A stretch of 64,000 bases of DNA from Anticarsia gemmatalis. Its lineage: Eukaryota; Arthropoda; Insecta; Lepidoptera; Erebidae. Both the position numbers and the translations under genes were made by a program. This document shows positions 44,979 to 58,084 of this stretch, piece after piece. Below the pieces are notes generated by a model. That model was not told the DNA's origin and did not search any database. It was given only the letters and a program-made list of their open reading frames with translations. Location: the NCBI RefSeq assembly GCF_050436995.1, contig NC_134757.1, positions 322,501 to 386,500 on the forward strand, written 5' to 3'. Within the stretch, counting starts at the first letter, position 1. Each line of letters begins with the position of its first letter.

Positions 44979-46114
44979 CTCGGACAGCTGCCTACTCTTG
45001 AAAAATGATCGCATTAACACTTTTACTATGCCCATAATTATTCTTAGTTTCATTGACAAGTTAGTCATTTCCCGTTGAGATGAGGGCGCCTCCATTCCAC
45101 TCGTGTGCTGCAATTACTTGCTATTCTAAAACAATACAGCGAAGGTTAGGCTATTCTTGGTAGATCTGATTTAATTAGCAAGGATAAAACTGCGGTTAAA
45201 CCGTTTTTGAGAAAAATGATTACAGACAAAGCGACATAGTCCTTGTTATATGCTGACGGCCAGTTTTATTTGTCGAGTTCTGCAAAAGTTGGCCCTAAAG
45301 TTTTATGTCTAGTAATTTGCTTAGGTTCGCAATTTGGATATTTGGTTTACTCATGAATTACAATGTGTATTTGTTTGTGAAATTAAACTTTGTTCTTTAT
45401 AGAAATTACTTTCCTGAGACCTACATTTCGTAAAGTCCTCTGCTTTAAATAAAAATTAGAACTAATTTAAAAACTAAATCCAATGATTTAGTTTTTAATT
45501 TCAAAAAATAAATTAATTTCAATGAATTTGTTGTATATTTCATATTTTTTTTCCTAGATCAACATTGTTTTCCAACCAAGCTGTACACTAGTTCTTATAA
45601 CTAATCCTTTCTACAAATACAGTTGATGTTTCAAATCCTTGCAAACACCCGGTGTGTTTGAGTAGGCGGTCCTCAGTGACGTCATACCTCAAAACTGCCT
45701 ACTGGACCACTGACCTTTATGTGTCTGAAGGATTTTATTTCGATTTCACGACGTGGGATGATTATATTAACGAGTATTCATTCATGATTCTTGAAGGATT
45801 TTACAAGATTTATGATGTTGTTCATTTTGTAATTCGAAATTGAAGTTAAAGAATTTTCTTGCTGGCCTTTTTTCGACTTTGTTTAGGTTATAAGCCATCT
45901 GTATGCATTTTTAGTTAAAGGTTTTAATTCTTCCGAACTTAGGATTTAATACATTATTCCTTACGCCTAGAGTTTACCACATTGACTCAGTGGAGGATAA
46001 GGCCATAGTTGTAATTTCTTCGAGAATTTGTTAAGTAAAAGTAGAAATTATATTATTATGACAAAATCATTATTATGACATTGTTATTAATTTGGAAATA
46101 TTGACATTTAAAAA
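44979..46114. other. non-coding, one CRE, no gene seen
   Basis: A perfect TGACGTCA is at 45677-45684. Otherwise AT-rich sequence without a recognised gene or repeat. Confidence 0.4.
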
Positions 46115-46253
46115 AAGCAAGCCGTGAATTTCTTGCCGTTTCTTCTCACGAGCAACAGCTTTTCCGAAACGGTGGTAGATAAAAAATATTTTGACGATTT
46201 CAAATACTTGTTAAAGTTTATGAAATAAAGAATATTTGACTTTGACTTTGACT
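46115..46253 (+). mobile_element. non-LTR retrotransposon 3' end with TTTGAC tail
   Basis: GCCGTGAATTTCTTGCCGTT, CAACAGCTTTTCCGAAACGG and TGGTAG precede AAGAATATTTGACTTTGACT, a 3' tail built of TTTGAC units. This 3' end is widespread in moth genomes and is likely from a CR1/Jockey-type LINE; only the terminal 140 bp is here. Confidence 0.6.
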
Positions 46254-48600
46254 ATATACATACATATATAATATCACGACTTTTTCCCACATGTGTAAGC
46301 AGATACCAAAGAACGCTACTTGGGACAATCCTTACAAACTTCTCTTGCCTAATCCACTATCCATACATCTTATCATACAAACATGACCGCCGCTAGTAGA
46401 AACTTTTTTAAATTTTGACTATATAGGTACTACAAACTAATCTTATATTGTGACCCACATACAAACCACTGATTCAAAATACACTCCGTCCGAAAACCCA
46501 CTTCTTTGTAAGGGAATTAGGCCATAGGCAGCCTTATGCAATGGCTGTCATAAAGATAAAAAGTTAACTTAGGTTATGCGCTATTAAGCTTTTTAAAAAC
46601 ACTTTTGAAACTAGTTCTGTTAATAACAGTAGGCGATAGTTTTTGGTTGATGTTTGTTCCATATGAGGATATTACAAGGAACAGCTCCTACTTATATGAT
46701 TTGATTCCAAATAAAAGCTATGTGTTAATGAAATCACTTACACACAACATTTTTATAACACTCCTCTGTAATACATCCTACATTGTAACGCCAACGAAAC
46801 ATTAAAGATTTGAAGGTTTTAAAACCAAAATGGATCCTAGTTACTTGATTTCATCTTAGACTTTTTCGTGATAGCAATAACCCTATTTTCAAATTGACAA
46901 AAGTTATGATTTTCCATTCGTTATTCTGCTTGATTTAAATAAATCAAATATTATGTTATTTTCTCTCGTATATTAAAAAATATTTTATCTACCACACCAG
47001 CATGTTCATACTCCCTGTGCTACTTAGTTGCACTAATTCTTTGCGGTTTTTTTGTTCCATGAAAACAAGCCTGTTGCCTTAAATTCATTCTAATAGAATT
47101 TTTAACCTTTTTATCAATAAGTCGGGTCCATTAAACGGCGTCAAAACCTTATGATCGGCAATTCTAGAGGCTAACTATAAGGCAATCGTGTCACAGCGAC
47201 TTTACTTTGAGATTTTTGTTTACGATTTTAATGATTTTCTTATACCATTTTTTATTTAATTCCAATAAATAATCGAGCCATAACTGAAGTAATCTAGGTC
47301 TGTAAGCTGGCATTCTTGAAATTGAACATGTTTGATACAAGTACGGTAGGACAAGTGGCCAGACGCAGGTATTTTTATGGTCCCCATCGAGGCCGTGCGA
47401 CCTGCGCCTCGTTATGTAACGTGCTTAGCTTGATAAGGACCGGCTTTTGAGATTACACTCATTTTACTAATAGAGACTATAGTCTTAGATCATGATTTAG
47501 GAGTCCTTTTGGACCTTTGCTAAGATTTCTGATTCAGAGCTGGCTTTAACCGTTTTTGTAGCAGAAATGTTTCCCCGGGCGCAAAGGTATGAGTTAGGAA
47601 CGTAATGTTACAAAATATGTAAAACAAAACTCCATTTTTTTTCTGTTCTGGACGAGACAATAGGCACTTTTAGGTATACACAATCTGAGGTTAATGATTT
47701 TTCTTTACTTTCAAATAATGCTTGGGTAACGTCTTTCCATTAAATAATTTGTCATAGAAGTCATATTTGTAATTGTTTTCATAATTTATTACATGTGTGT
47801 TTATGTATGCTTTTCTGGCTTATGGAATGATTTAATTCAAAAAATGTTATTCGGAATCTAATCAACTTGGGATCGATTCCGAATTCTAAGTCTTTAGGAA
47901 TGACATGACAGCCTTAAGGTTTCCTTCAATCAGCGGAATTCAAACTAATCTGAATGTTTTCTCATTAAATTAAATGATTGAAGAAATGAACATATGGCAG
48001 TATTACCAGCGTGAGACAACGCCAAAATAAACGACGACTCATAAAAATAAAACGAAACCCGTTATTTCGCGAAGGTTGACCTCGAATCATTATTTAATGA
48101 TAAGGTCCTGTCACAATTAGTTCTGTTGCGATAAATTCACAAATATTTGCATATGAAGTAAACAAATTCAATATGTTCGGTGTCGCTGGTTCGTGCCGGA
48201 TCAACGTTCCGGTTTGGAACAATGGTCGGGGCGTCATTGTCCGGTATCTCGTCATCTCCTACCATTGTGCAACCGACATCACTCCACGATCCGTTATTGT
48301 CTTCAAGATAATCTTCACGAGCATTTATCTCAACACTATGATCAAATGAATCACTACTTTCATCGTTGATTTATCTTCCTCCAGATTGTTTTTATGTTCA
48401 ACGATCTTCTTATCATCTCCAATTCGAATCGGATAAGTGTTCTCAATTTCGGCTTTACAATCGGTAGTAAAAGGAGTGATAGTAACACGGAATTTGTGTG
48501 TCGTTACATCTAGCCCCCAAAGCGAAGAAGCTTTTATCGGTTATATAAATAACACACTTAGACTAATTAGAGTCGTATGTGTATTGTACGCTTTCTCGGA
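46254..48600. other. non-coding, nothing recognised
   Basis: AT-rich with no supported gene. A moderately GC-rich patch at 47340-47430 has no recognised motif. Confidence 0.4.
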
Positions 48601-48609
48601 ACGCGGCTC

Positions 48610-49093
48610 GATAAGTTTTATCTTTTAGGGCACGAAAGCCTGCGGGACAGGGTTGAGGAGGCAGGAGGAGGCAGGAGGCGGCAGGAGGAGTAGGAGCCGC
48701 GCATCCCGCGGCCTGCGCAGGCGCACCGCCGCGCGCCACAGCCAGTGATCGCTCGGACGCCGACCGCGCCGCACGCACGTACACACGCCCCTCGCCCCGC
48801 AAGCCGCACCACGCGAAAAAACACAATAAAACCAATCGACCCCGAGTGACCCCAAAAGTGCATACCGAGCGGCCGACACGAACGAAACGACTTCGCGAAG
48901 ACACTCACCATCTGAATAATACAGACTAACACTAACGCTTAGCATAACACGTGAGCTTCATTAACTGTTAATATTAAGTTATAATTAACATAAAGGTGGA
49001 AATTATACTGTGCACTGGAAGATACCCGAGTTCTGAGCGAATTGTTTTAAAATTTAAATGGTAACGGGCGACTCGTAGCTGCGGCGGCCACAG
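48610..49093 (+). promoter_or_regulatory. CpG-rich promoter-like island with candidate untranslated first exon
   Basis: 48610-48890 is strongly GC- and CpG-rich (GGCCTGCGCAGGCGCACCGC and neighbours) in a region otherwise about two-thirds AT. A consensus splice donor CAG|GTAAGT ends a possible exon at 49093 on the plus strand. A minus-strand donor GATG|GTGAGT at 48909 is also possible, so direction is uncertain. Frames of over 100 codons on the minus strand are compositional. No coding homology was seen. Confidence 0.3.
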
Positions 49094-50359
49094 GTAAGTC
49101 CAATACGAATTATTTCTCACATTATCGTCCGCGCCTCGCTCAGCTGAGCGGCATTTTTGACACTTGTATTTTTTAAACGTGTCCACGCATAAATTAGGCA
49201 GACGTATTCATTCACGAGCCACGGAGGTTAACAGTTTCTCGTGTTTTTATTTATGAGTTAAATGGGAGGTGAGTTAGTGAGTAATACGTGTGTTATGATC
49301 GAATGTTTAGTGTCCGTTGTTTGCTTGTGTCGGCGTTTGTCTCCGTGGAATGCGCCGGCTTTGTCCCGTGTTGTGATCATAACAAATATCTCTGTGTCTA
49401 GGTGTGCGGTGGCTTCGGATGTTCATGTTTGTACACCTGTTCAGTGGATTCCTGTACTTTATAATCTTGCCTTACCGTCTTCAGTTCCTCGGCGTTATTA
49501 CCTTAATTGTTTGGGAGCCTTGTATGCTTAAATAAGCAATTGTTTATCGCCTAGTTGGGTGGACGAACAATGCTCGTGTTTGCCATTCAAATGTTCTGAG
49601 TCATATGATTGAGTGTATAATTCTTTTTGCTTGTAGTTTCGTCTCCATATTCCGAAACAGCCGAGGATACTTAGGCTCGCGTTAGTCACAGCTCGCTTTA
49701 ATACCTGCTCCACCCACATTTGACTTATAAATAGGCAATACACCTCCGTCTTCACAATATATTTGGTCAACATTTCTGTGAAGACGATTACTCTAAAACA
49801 CCAACAGTTAGCTACCTATATCACTTTGCATCTGTCACAAACGCCAAAATTACATGTCAAAAGTAATTATTATTCGAATATAGAATATTGTCGACATTAC
49901 CAAAAGTTGCCATAAACAAAGATCGAATTAAATTAAGAACACAACAGTCAATTTAAAAGTTTCCAGATAAAAAAACAACATTAAAAAAAGAAGAAGTAAT
50001 TAAGTCACAGCTTAAGTAACACAGAACTTAATTAACATGTATTATTTAATTGTAATTTTATTCTCTGAATGAGTCAGGTACCGAGAAATGAACCTGTTTA
50101 CCCCGGCCCAGTAATATCATGAGCCATTCGTAAGCAAGATACTGGCCATCATTTCTTATAAAAGTTGATTATACATACATAACTTTACATCATTGAGTTA
50201 AGTCATCGACTAAATACAATTGATGACGGGAAATATGATTTCATACTTTCTGATTAAAATCTATTACGTTGCTCTCTTTTTGTTGCATATTATTGAAATT
50301 TAAGCACCCGGTTCCACCAGTTCTAAAATCTATCAGATAGCCAATGGGGTTTGCTACAC
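49094..50359. other. non-coding, nothing recognised
   Basis: No supported gene. A perfect 14-bp palindrome CGCTCAGCTGAGCG is at 49137-49150. An 89-codon frame at 49262-49531 shows no motif. Confidence 0.4.
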
Positions 50360-50480
50360 AATCAAAATCAAAATCAAAATCGAATCATTTATTCATATAG
50401 GTCAAATGCTGACACTTATGATAGTCAATGTCAATAGTCAATAGTAAAATCAATGTCAAGTCAAACACACATTTTCGGTT
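50360..50480 (-). mobile_element. non-LTR 3' tail, minus strand
   Basis: AATCAAAATCAAAATCAAAA then TCGAATCATTTATTCATATAGGT: the reverse of a (GATTTT)n-tailed 3' end found in many moth LINEs. The rest is decayed. Confidence 0.45.
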
Positions 50481-50650
50481 CGGTATTAATCAGCCTAGCC
50501 GGGCGTCAAAACCGAATATGTGTAGATGAACCCGATCGGCACAAGCCTAACAAGTGAGTCGAGTCGGATTTGTTGTATGATAAAATATTGCCGAAGACTA
50601 AATTTCCCTTTATTTCTGGAATAACATTAAATCAATAATTTATTCTTCCA

Positions 50651-50869
50651 CTAGAGGCCGTCCGCAACTTCGTCCGCGTGGAAACCCTTCCCGTGTAAAT
50701 TCCGATCCCTCGGGAACTCCGGAATAAAAAGTAGCCTATGTGTTATTCTGGGTCTTCAGCTACCTATATACCAACCGTAAACGGTTTATTAGTATTTGCG
50801 TGAAAGAGTAACAAACATTCATACATATATACATTCTCACAAAGTTTCGCATTTATAATATTAGTAGGA
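50651..50869 (-). mobile_element. non-autonomous Helitron, short variant
   Basis: Minus-strand 5' end TCCTACTAATATTATAAATG at 50869 and 3' CTAG at 50651, with GACGAAGTTGCGGACG before it as the hairpin region. The centre (GAATAAAAAGTAGCCTATGT) matches the Helitrons at 3054 and 53723. Confidence 0.7.
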
Positions 50870-51705
50870 TATCACATAACCAAAAATGTCAAAACATAAG
50901 CTAAACTTTACGACCCAATATTGACACTATCAATTATCGAAATCACATGCCAATGGCACAATATTTGCAACTCTCACCTCTACCCATACATTCATACACA
51001 TACATACATAAGTGTATGGCGCATGTATATATGTATAAATGTATGGTGTGTGTAGTGTACAAGTTGCATGTCCAGCCTGGACCAGTCGGGGAGGTTGTTG
51101 AAATTATCTCGCGTTGTATAATCGTTCCCACGTTTTAAAACGAGTTGTTTGAATAATTATTATTATGTTTCCTTGTGGATGTGGATTATGGTTTATTTGG
51201 TGAAATGGAGCGATGGAGGAAAAAATGTTTTTTGCCGAATATAGGCTAGATTTTTTTCTTTTGGTAGATGTTGTTTACATAAATATCATCATCGAAATAT
51301 ATCAAAAAATCCTATAAAGGTCTCCGTCTTCTGTAAACAGACTCAAGTTGCAAATTAAGGACTTAGCGACCCTTCCGAGTCCTTACTCAGAAGCGTCTTT
51401 ATACTTATGGCAAAAGTCATCAAAAAAGTTTCATACAATTTTGTAGAAAAACAATTAATGATTTACCTGTCCTATATTGACTTATAAAATACATATTGCA
51501 TCAATGCAAAAACGTACATCAATGTCAAACACCCCGAGCCGGGCGGGCCGTAAAAAGCCTCCGAAGGTTCCGTTGTAACAGCCCACGCTCCAAAAACAAA
51601 AGATATACCACTATTAATACCCACAAATTAACAAAACCACTAATTATTATAATTGTAGTCTACAATGCAATATATGAAAGATAGTCTTCAAATTCAACCA
51701 CGTTA
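50870..51705. other. non-coding with a small hairpin
   Basis: CCATACATTCATACACATAC (from about 50985) can pair with a TATGTATAAATGTATGG segment ending near 51043. It looks like microsatellite-derived folding. No gene. Confidence 0.35.
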
Positions 51706-51726
51706 TGACGTCATCTGCGCACGCGC
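51706..51726 (+). promoter_or_regulatory. composite CRE + NRF1-like site, copy 1
   Basis: TGACGTCA is followed directly by TCTGCGCACGCGC. The 21 bp are identical to 57113-57133. GCGCACGCGC resembles the NRF1/Erect-wing site YGCGCAYGCGC. Confidence 0.45.
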
Positions 51727-53722
51727 ACAAGGCTGCAACTAATCCATTCTTCTCTATCTCTTTTTAATGTTTGGAGAGACCTCGGATCTCTCGCTTCGTA
51801 AAATTTGTAGGTTTATTAACAGTTTTGTATTTATTTTGTGTGTTTAGAGCACTCACTCGAATGGAACCAATCGGTGTTCGTGTATGTTTTTGTTAAAAAA
51901 ATGTAAGACTAGTTTACTTGTGATATTTTTTGACAACAGTTGGTTGATGCCGGAAACTATATCCTGAACTTGTTGTTCTTTTTGGGACTTCATTTGACTG
52001 TTCTACAAAACATCCTCGGTAAATAGGCCTTGATCTTTTTGAGATCATAGAGTCATCATCATATGTCTTATCTTTGTTCCTTAGATCACACTATTCAATA
52101 ATCACCCTAAATATAATTTTCACTTATAGTCCTCCAAACTGAAGCAATATAAATTAATCTTACATTTTGTCAATTCTTATCCCACCAGCTGTTATAAATT
52201 CATAGAAATATATGAATAAAGTAAATAGCCTCAATAATGACGTAATGATATTAAATCACTGTCGCGTAGGTAGTGTGAATACAGCCGTCAATATTGTATG
52301 TTTGTATGTTTGTTTACTGGCGAGGCGTTTATTGACAGGCTTCGACGACCGTGACATGATCATTACATACTCAATAACTAAACTGTAATATTACCATTTC
52401 TTTTTGACACAATAATGAAGATAATCCGAGCCGAATCCCGGGTCGAGCAAAGTGCTATTCTGATTTATTTTGGAGTTGTTCTCAATAGTATTCCGGAGTT
52501 TGGTAACTTGCCCGATAAATGGCAATATGTCCCTCATAACATAAATCTAATTTTGGATAGAAAATAGAATTTGTCAAATTGTTCTGGATATCAGACTACC
52601 TGAATGCAATTGGCCTAACTTTTCTCTTTTCGACATTAGACCTTTGTTCAGCCGCAAGTCAGTAATAGGTTAAAAAAAACTTTTTTGTCTTCTCCTTATC
52701 CCACGATAAGCAGGATCTGTACAACATGTTTACGTTCTCAAAAACATGCTGTGAAGAGATTTCGCCGAAGTTTTTACGACCAGTCACCTGACTTGACTGA
52801 CCTGACTTCAACCCTCTTTAGGAATGCTAAGGTAAAAGAATTTAATGACTAGAGGAATTACATTCCTTATAAGTACTTTTTTAATTCTCTCTGTTAACAT
52901 TACCTGGCTTACCTGCCTTGTGATTTCCCGCTTGCCGGTAGTATTTATTCCCTATTCCCATTACATTTACTGACTCTTCTTATTATTTCGTGTTAGTTAT
53001 ACTTACATATAAAAAAATAAATAAATCTTACCCATTAATGTCCAACTGCTAGGCAAGGATCTCCTCCCGTAATGAGGTAATAGTTAGGCCTTGAGTCCAC
53101 CACGCTGACCAAGTGCGGGACTTCAACAGTATCTATCTTTAATATTTTTTTAAAACTACATTTATTAAGGCAAACACCTATTTTCTGTTTCGATTGACTG
53201 GCATTTATGTCATATCGTTCTAAAACAACACGTCCAAAATCATGATATTGAAATCAACAAACATGTTATTAAATTAGTAAATCTATCGCGATAACATCTT
53301 GTAGATAATTTTGCACAATACCGTGATGACCTTTCATAGACGTTTTATACGCTATCTTAGAATAAAGACAGCTAGACACATTGTGTCGTAAGTCCAGACG
53401 TGTCTTAACACAGCGTGTCTATCTAGGCACGTGTTAGTCTAGCATTGGTAAATGTCTGGCGCCGCCGACTGTTTTGATTTGTAAATATTATTGAGGAGTT
53501 CCACAGGGAGGTGGCCTTGGTCCTTTCCTGATAAAATTGTAAATTGAGGAGGATTCTAGGGAACCGATTATGTTGTTGTTTACGTTTGTGATAGTTAGTT
53601 TTATGATGATAGTGGTGTTTAGATCATTATGCCAAATTGATATTTGAGTATTTAAAATGTGATTAAGATAAGAAAAGGTTCCCAAAGGAAAAAGGTATTT
53701 CGATTTCATTATTATAGTGATA
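51727..53722. other. non-coding, no gene seen
   Basis: It contains a minus-strand fragment of SINE family B at 53030-53125 (CTAGGCAAGGATCTCCTCCC, TTAGGCCTTGAGTCCACCAC). The rest is AT-rich without recognised features. Confidence 0.4.
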
Positions 53723-53890
53723 CTAGCTTTTACCCGCGACTTCGTCCGTCACCTGAATTTTCCCATGGAAATGCGTCATTTTCCCGAAGTAAAAAGTAGC
53801 CTATGTCCTTTCTAAGGTATCAAAATATCTCCATACCAAATTTCATGCAAATTGGTTCTGTAATTTAGGCGTGATTGAGTAACGAGCATG
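53723..53890 (-). mobile_element. Helitron 3' part (5'-truncated)
   Basis: CTAG at 53723-53726 and the reverse of the Helitron 3' region (TTTACCCGCGACTTCGTCCG, AAAAAGTAGCCTATGTCCTT, CATGCAAATTGGTTCTGTAA), matching 3290-3470. The 5' TC end is missing. Confidence 0.65.
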
Positions 53891-54699
53891 TTACCGATGG
53901 ACCCTTTGATCTTCTTCAAAGTAAATCAACAATATTTCCCTTGAACTCGCCGCCATTTATCAAGTAAATAGTTTATCTAACCACAATTTATTAGCACTGC
54001 ATCTAATTCATGTTATGACAAGTACAAATACAATAATAGTTATTGATACATACATACATACATACAAACATAAATACCAGTGTTACTTGTGTGGGAGTCT
54101 CACTTATTGATAGAAACGTGACTTATTTAGTTATTCGTGGCTATGAGTAAGTTTTGATAGACCATTCTTTGTTGAGCAATGAGACAGGTGATTACTAAGA
54201 ATCGTGAAGGAATATGATGTGTTTTAAATGGAATTTGTTTAGAATTAGGTCAACTTTAATGTAGGTTACAAATATCAGTCCAGTAAGTTAAGTTTTAGTT
54301 CTAAATTATTTTCATTATTTGATTTTTACTATCTTTAAACCAAGGGCTTTACGTGAAACTATGATTATACACGAGCATTAAAAAATACGTAATTTTGATA
54401 CAATTGAAGAACTTTCTGTCGTTTTATACTTTTAGGCAAAGCATAAGTTTTGTCTTTACTATTTTATAAATACAGTTGACATATAATAAGATAAGTATAA
54501 AACGACAGAAAGTCTTAGTCTCAAAAACAAACAAAATAGTTATAAATGTCAAAAATAAAAACAATACACAGATAATCACATCAAAATTCATAACAAATAA
54601 TAAAGCTACAAGTTCTAAACATCATAATAATCTTCCAAACGTATATACCGTCTTAAAGAGTGGGCAACGATTAAATCAGCGAAGGTAACCAGTGTGTAA
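53891..54699. other. non-coding, microsatellite only
   Basis: A (TACA)n tract lies at 54047-54074. Nothing else was recognised. Confidence 0.4.
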
Positions 54700-54752
54700 T
54701 GACGTCACGGCTCGGTGGCGGTCCCATGAGCCCGCAGCCCTGCGCATGCGCA
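54700..54752 (+). promoter_or_regulatory. CRE plus palindromic NRF1/EWG site in a GC-rich island
   Basis: TGACGTCA (54700-54707) and, 33 bp on, TGCGCATGCGCA (54741-54752), a perfect palindrome that fits the NRF1 consensus. The island between is GC-rich (CTCGGTGGCGG). Confidence 0.45.
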
Positions 54753-56092
54753 CCCAGTGGTAATGACCACGACAAATGATTAATGTTTAACTACAACTTT
54801 ATACCATAGTCCGAGAACTTAGTAGAGAGTATTGTAAGTAAGCTTTGCTGCTGGAAAAAAGTATACAAAATTCAAAATTCTCTAAAATTCTTAATACACA
54901 CGGCGTATGCAGCTGACAGTGACCTGTTTGATACAGCTACTAAATTATGTAAATACATAGAATTATTAATTGTAATCTAGATATATTGTACAAGCTAAGG
55001 CTCTCTACGAAGTTGTTGGACTATAGTAGTCTTGGCATTCCTGATTTTCCAGATTAGAGTTAACATTTATTGTATGTTCCAAATAAAGTAGCCGTAGCAA
55101 AAAGGTGCCTAAGGCATACGCATGTGGTTCACCACAGTAAAAAAAATCTAAATTTTGTACACCTCCTCTGGCCGCGAACCTTTCATACACGAGACTCTCT
55201 ATTAAGTTGTCAGGCTGTACATACTGTTGATTTTATTATTACTCTGATTGTTAATTAATTCTTTCTTCGGGAGTTTTTATTTTAAATTAGAAAGTCTTTT
55301 TACGTGGTTCACATGACAAACGTTTCAGTTTTGAGTTATTTATTTGCACTTAATAATGGAAACCTTTATTTGCAGTATGTACTTAGTTCTAAAAACCATA
55401 ATTAATTGTGTATGTTTGGATGGCTGTTTGTTAATCACGTGGAAATTACAGAACGTTTTTCGATTAAATTAGGTACATAGAAGGTTTATAGTCTAGATTA
55501 ACACATAGCATAGGTTTTTTATTCCTTACTACACAATTTCATCCCGTTGATTACATTCCCATGGGAATTGAAATCCCATTAATCCTATTCGAACCATGTT
55601 ATTCATTTAAAAATAAAATGCATTAGTTTTTTAAAGTCTTGCGCGTACATACATTTTGAAGATATTTTTTTATATCTATAGATTATTTCTTACTCCGGTA
55701 TAAATCTTTTCACAAACGAAGCCACATGACAGAATCTAGTATCTCATAAGTTACAAGTAATTTTCAAGTAGTGTTACAATGGCTGTAAGTATATGAATCA
55801 GATTGCATCGTAAGATAACACGTCGTTTAATCAAGCACAGATGAGTTAGCGTGTAATCGTTTAAATGATTGAAATGAATCCCATCACTTACGTTGTTTAT
55901 ATTATATTATACAGATAATTTAGCGAGTCGCATTGTTTATTAACTGGTGTTATGTGTTTTTAAATAGTTAAATACAATACAGCACCTAAGTAGCATATTA
56001 CTGTATATGTGATAGGTCTCGAGGATGTTTGGTGTAAGTTATTCTTTACCGTAAAAACTATGTTTGTTACGCTTTTGCGTCAAAATAACTTA
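54753..56092. other. non-coding, nothing recognised
   Basis: AT-rich; no gene or repeat recognised. Confidence 0.4.
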
Positions 56093-56181
56093 CCCCTTCT
56101 TTTCAACCTGTCATTTTTATATGAGCTTAAAACTGTATTGAATGGATGAACTATCACTAAATGTGCCTAAGAAACCGGGGG
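56093..56181. mobile_element. MITE, PIF/Harbinger-like, truncated copy 3
   Basis: GTCATTTTTATATGAGCTTA, GTATTGAATGGATGAACTAT and TAAGAAACCGGGGG match the right half of the copy at 2365-2482. The left arm is missing. Confidence 0.55.
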
Positions 56182-57112
56182 TCAATAGATTTTGACGAGT
56201 TTATAACCTGTATTGACACATATAATACACTTTTTATATTCGAAATTATGTCCACTCGGACGAATTCGCGAGCAGAAGCTAGTCGAAAATTTTCATTGTA
56301 CATTTTAATTTATTTCTTTTCGATAGGTAGGTCTGCCTCGTTTCATAGTATTTTAACTACTCAAAAGCCTTAGACAAATCATAATTCTAACGTTATTATT
56401 GGTCTATTACAATTTTCGTTCAGTTAAAGCTCTCGTGTAGCAGTGAAAGCAGACTCGAGCTCACTGCGGTGTGCAGCGAGTCAGAGTACATGACGTTCAT
56501 TAGACGGTACATGGACCCTACACATAGACCCAGCATGGGAACCTATCAACACCGTGGAAATGTACCGTAGACTACTATGTAATCTATCCTACAGCTAGCT
56601 GACGTTCCGTAGTTTTAATATTACTGATTAGTTTTTATACTTTTACCAAATAATATTATTTATTGATACTCAGTCTCGCCTTACATTACATGACATGGTG
56701 GTGTATCCCACCAGTGGGACTAACTTGTAGTTTCACAGCCCAAACATGTACATAGTGAGAACCAAAATTTTGTTAACAATTTCAAAATGATATGATGCTT
56801 CACAAACAAATCTTGGATCCAACGAAATTTTTAACCCGGGAATTGAATACTTCTTTTAGTTAACGATCGTAGAAAGTTGGTACGAATTGTCCTTAGTATG
56901 CAAATAATGGCATTTTCATTGCTACACGTGCGATCAATATAAATATTCTAACTTTAAGTCCCAAACAAAAACTCAACCCAAGTCAAAAATCAAACAAAAA
57001 ATGAGTGAAAAAAGGTGTTACAGCCATTAACACTAATTGTATTGACATGAACAGTTTGACAGTAGCCGGTGTGCACGTGAGAGACGATGTGCCAGTACCG
57101 TGTAGTGGCAAG
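56182..57112. other. non-coding, no gene seen
   Basis: A moderately GC-rich patch at 56435-56560 (GCAGACTCGAGCTCACTGCG) is noted without motif support. Confidence 0.35.
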
Positions 57113-57133
57113 TGACGTCATCTGCGCACGCGC
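57113..57133 (+). promoter_or_regulatory. composite CRE + NRF1-like site, copy 2
   Basis: The same 21 bp as at 51706-51726 (TGACGTCA then TCTGCGCACGCGC). The flanks differ, so this is not a simple duplicated block. Confidence 0.45.
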
Positions 57134-57830
57134 GTACATTGTCGCAGTCAGCTGTGAATGCATGGTGATCTATATTTAGCGTGACTTATAGATATTAAAA
57201 TGTATTTACAAGAGGTAATTTAAGTCATCATAGGCATGTTGTTTCACACCTAGAGGATTTTATTACATAGTTTTTTGAGGGAGAATATTTTCACTGAAAA
57301 GTATAGCTATAGTTATAGCTATAGTATAAATCAAAAGAAGAAGGACTTGGATCCTCTTGCTTTCTGATAAATTTTATTCAAGGCGGATAAACCTTCTTTT
57401 CGTTGTTAATAAGATTTGTTTGCAATAACCATAAAATCATGCATCCCGTGGAATAGACAGATTTAAGACTTTTCTATTCTAATATTCGCGTATAAAAAAG
57501 TAGTAGTCGTTGTTCAGTCCTAAAATGTAATTCTAGACCTACAAGGCAAAGTAGTTTTCAGAAAGCAGTAAATAAGTCAAATTCTATCTTGTTTTTTTCT
57601 TTCAAAACATTTAAATTAAGTATCGTATTAAACCTTACGTCATAACCTCAAAAATACAATAACATCGGTTACAGCTCACTTTAACAGTCAACTTTATCTA
57701 TGTAAATAAAATGATGTGAATTAGTACTCAAATTAGTGTTTATTGAACTAATTACTATTTGGAGTCAATGACCTCTTTTATACAATTAGTTGTAATTATT
57801 ATTCTTGGCGCTACGAGTGACGTAATATTA

Positions 57831-57996
57831 TTAATACTACTGCTATTGCGCTGGTGTTGCGGGTTCGATTCCCGTGGGGAACAAATATTCGATTTATTAT
57901 TTTCTTCGGGTCTAGTTGTACTCATATAATTGTCTATTGCTTTTTACGTTTGTTGAGATCCTTGGGGGATAGGATACAAAAATAATTGTTATAAAG
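57831..57996 (+). mobile_element. tRNA-derived SINE (family A), diverged
   Basis: TTGCGCTGGTGTTGCGGGTTCGATTCCC contains the B box; the tail reads TTCGGGTCTAGTTGTACT and GTTTGTTGAGATCCTTGGG. It is the most diverged of the placed copies. Confidence 0.55.
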
Positions 57997-58084
57997 TAAT
58001 TACGGATTGCCTTTCAGTTCAATATTTCAAGGGAAATATAGTTTGTTTATTTCCACCAGCCTTTTCGAAAGGTAAAACAATCTA

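Noticed and set aside
48563..48945. Three overlapping minus-strand frames of more than 100 codons
   Set aside because: They overlap each other in the same CpG-rich island, have Arg/Cys/Gly-rich composition without motifs, and are what GC-rich DNA gives by chance.
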